This document shows, piece after piece, positions 62,265-64,000 of a stretch of DNA of 64,000 nt. Origin of the DNA: DASUBV01 sp035532295 (GTDB lineage: Bacteria > Actinomycetota > Actinomycetes > Streptosporangiales > Streptosporangiaceae); assembly GCA_035532295.1 (NCBI GenBank), contig DATKRH010000017.1, forward strand, positions 1-64,000, read 5' to 3'. The position numbers and the translations under genes are program-made. How positions within the stretch are numbered: position 1 is the first letter of the stretch; the number at the start of each line of letters is the position of its first letter. The notes under the pieces were generated by a model. That model saw nothing but the letters and a program-made list of their open reading frames with translations. It searched no databases and was not told where the DNA came from.

Positions 62265-63637
62265 CCGCCGGACCCTGCGGGCCCGGCCGGCTTGAGCTGG
62301 GCTGGCGGCCTGCCGATCAGCTCGATCAGGCCGAGGACCAGTAGCAGCACGATCGCGATGATGAGCACGGTCAGGCCCGTGGGGGTGCCCCAGAAGACGA
62401 ACACCAGAGCGGCGATGACGACGGCGGTGATCCGCAGTGCGGTGCGGTGCCGGTAGACCCAGGTGCCGACAGGGCCGGTGGTGACGCCGGCGCGTTCCCC
62501 GGTTCCGCGCAGTGCGGCGAAGGCGGACCTGAAGGCTTGCCGGGTCTTAACGGCGGTTACGGACGGTCCAGTGAAGAAGCCGGCGGCGGCCACGATGAGG
62601 CCAAGGACGAGCAGGACTCGCAGCCCCTGCTTGACGAAGCGGACAATGGTGTCGAATGCGACTGCGGCCGCATCAGCGGACACGGTGCCCGGGAGCTTGT
62701 TGAGGTAGATCGTCCTGCCGATGGCGAGCCCCGCGCCGAGCACAAGCATCGATGCCGCGAGCCCGAGGCCCGCACCGACCAGTGCCCGGCGGTGCCGCGG
62801 GGCGATGTAGATGCCGGCCGCCAGGAACAGGATGGCGAGAATCGGCAAGACCCATTTCAGCGTGTTCAGCAGCCTGTAGAGCGACTGCGCCTGCACCAGG
62901 TACTTCGCTGAGAAGAGCGGGAAGGTGGGATTGATCGGCGGGAGCTTGTTCACGACCGTGAGGCCCCGGGCGGCCAGGTTGCGCTTGACCTGGTCGATAA
63001 TCGGGCCAAGGCCGATGACCGCCTGTCCGTTGGAGGTGGTGATGGAGCTCTTTTGGCCGGACAGGGCCAGCACGAGTTGTTTGTGCACGATCCGGTTACC
63101 CTGGACCCAGAGCTTGCTGACCTGAGGGCTGCTAACGATCTTGGCGACGGTGCTGTGGATGAATCCGTTAACGCCACTCGCGATGGACCCAGAGAAGCTG
63201 GACAGCAGCGAGCCGAGCTTGGGCAGGCCCCGGCTCGACAACTGCGCGGCGGCCTGATTCGCAATGCCCTTGACGTCGATCTGATCACTGACCGCCTTGC
63301 TGATTCGGTCCGTCAGAGCGCTGCGGATGGCCGGCTCGGTGATCAGCGGAGACACGTTCTCGACGTACCTGCTCGTGTTGGAGACCTGGTTGGCGGTCCA
63401 CACGGCGACCACGGAGATAGGCGCGAACACGCAGCCAACGACGATGAGCAGGACGGCTACCGGACCACGCCAGCCCAGTCGCCGCCTGGCCGGCCGTCCG
63501 GCTGCTCCCTCGGCAGGGCCGCCCGCCGCCTTCGCCTGCGCCGCCTGCTCCTGGGCGGCCGCCAGCTGCGCCTTGAGTCCGCTGACCTCGGCGCGTAGCT
63601 GCTCAAGCTCGTTCGCGCCCCCGTTATCACCAGCCAG
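62261..63637 (-). CDS. Multi-pass membrane protein, CTG start likely
   Basis: A 458-residue protein. Residues about 9-38 form a coiled coil (NELEQLRAEVSGLKAQLAAAQEQ), about 58-84 the first membrane segment (RGPVAVLLIVVGCVFAPISVVAVW), then an outside domain of about 200 residues with TSRYVENVSPLITEPAIRSAL, and six further segments to the C-terminus. The frame is open back to a TAG. The only start-like codon that includes the anchor is CTG 63637, 6 bases after AGGGGGAG. The GTG at 63430 would cut the first membrane segment in half. Family unnamed to me; common in actinomycetes. Confidence 0.8.
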   Translation of the reverse strand: MAGDNGGANELEQLRAEVSGLKAQLAAAQEQAAQAKAAGGPAEGAAGRPARRRLGWRGPVAVLLIVVGCVFAPISVVAVWTANQVSNTSRYVENVSPLITEPAIRSALTDRISKAVSDQIDVKGIANQAAAQLSSRGLPKLGSLLSSFSGSIASGVNGFIHSTVAKIVSSPQVSKLWVQGNRIVHKQLVLALSGQKSSITTSNGQAVIGLGPIIDQVKRNLAARGLTVVNKLPPINPTFPLFSAKYLVQAQSLYRLLNTLKWVLPILAILFLAAGIYIAPRHRRALVGAGLGLAASMLVLGAGLAIGRTIYLNKLPGTVSADAAAVAFDTIVRFVKQGLRVLLVLGLIVAAAGFFTGPSVTAVKTRQAFRSAFAALRGTGERAGVTTGPVGTWVYRHRTALRITAVVIAALVFVFWGTPTGLTVLIIAIVLLLVLGLIELIGRPPAQLKPAGPAGSGG

Positions 63638-64000
63638 GTTGATCTCCCCCTGCGCCTACGCTCTCGCGCCCAGCTGCTGCGCCTCGACCGATCAGAATTC
63701 CCGCCAGCCAGGCCCCCCGGTCCCCACCTGGGCATTCCGCCTTGCTCGAGCAATCTTCAGTCGCGCTCGGTGAGTTGACATCGCCCGGCGCGGGTGACCA
63801 GTTTGCGACCTTGGCGAGATCGACGATCTGGCGACCGCCGGAGCCCATGCGAGTGCCGCGGGGCCGCGGGGCCGCGGGGCCGCGATTAGCTCCGGGCCGC
63901 CGGCAGATCCTCATCGCCGGGTCATTCCCGCTAAAGTGCCTGGCCAGGCGGTCGCTCAGGGACTACGCCCGAATTAGTCCGGGCGACCGCAGCCAGCCTC
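63638..64000. other. Window end without recognisable gene
   Basis: About 360 bases. It holds the leader of the membrane protein and a low-complexity tract of GCCGCGGG units (about 63857-63885). I see no credible gene on either strand; frames here are Arg/Gly-rich shadows. Confidence 0.5.

Noticed and set aside
63627..63914. A 95-codon minus-strand frame at the window end
   Set aside because: It is Arg/Gly/Pro-rich, spans a GCCGCGGG low-complexity tract and has no ribosome site or motif.

Overview
This is a high-GC window with the codon use and gene order of a filamentous or related actinomycete. Lsr2, WblA, a Crp-type regulator, DUF3180, DUF5063 and the zinc-dependent DUF2342 protein are all actinobacterial markers. 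The blocks clpC-lsr2-lysS-coaX-panC-fol genes-ftsH-hpt-tilS-dacB-ppa, crp-ridA-arsA-arsA-wblA-PBP and asd-lysC-recR-ybaB-dnaX-SRP RNA-tRNA-Ser follow the order I know from Streptomyces and relatives. The genus cannot be fixed from sequence alone.

Layout. 1-3.1 kb: start of clpC, lsr2, a small membrane protein, a decayed endonuclease Q-like PHP gene and a short GNAT N-acetylglutamate synthase. 3.1-4.85 kb: a cyclic-di-AMP (ydaO-type) riboswitch in front of a secreted NlpC/P60 peptidase. 4.9-20.7 kb, minus strand: a dense block for lysyl-tRNA, pantothenate/CoA and folate synthesis (lysS, coaX, panC, folK, folB, folP, folE), interrupted by an MprF-like lipid aminoacyltransferase, then ftsH, hpt, tilS, a metalloprotease and dacB. 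20.8-32.5 kb: ppa, crp, MBL, NUDIX and RidA genes, an SPFH protein, two ArsA-type ATPases, wblA, a class A penicillin-binding protein, a YqeY protein, a phosphoesterase and tRNA-Pro.

32.6-46.1 kb is the main accessory region. It holds an RpiR-type regulator, a glutamine-synthetase-like ligase, a FluG-type amidohydrolase, an M20 amidohydrolase, two SDRs, a diverged GcvPA/GcvPB pair with no gcvH or gcvT, an AcoX-like NAD-kinase-fold protein, a class III aminotransferase and an APC permease. Similar 12-bp palindromes lie before the regulator, in the divergent promoter region in the middle and before the permease, so I infer one regulon. The likely role is uptake and breakdown of an amine or amino acid; the substrate is unknown.

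46.2-50.7 kb: an MMPL/RND exporter divergent from a NarL-type two-component system. 50.7-57.6 kb: housekeeping genes (asd, lysC, DUF5063, recR, ybaB, dnaX), SRP RNA and tRNA-Ser. 57.6-61.1 kb, just past tRNA-Ser: a variable patch with a DUF433/DUF5615 toxin-antitoxin pair under a perfect palindrome, relics of a second toxin and other genes, a 23-bp tandem repeat and a DUF4143 ATPase. 61.2-64 kb: a nine-residue-repeat protein, an RDD membrane protein and a membrane protein that seems to start at CTG.
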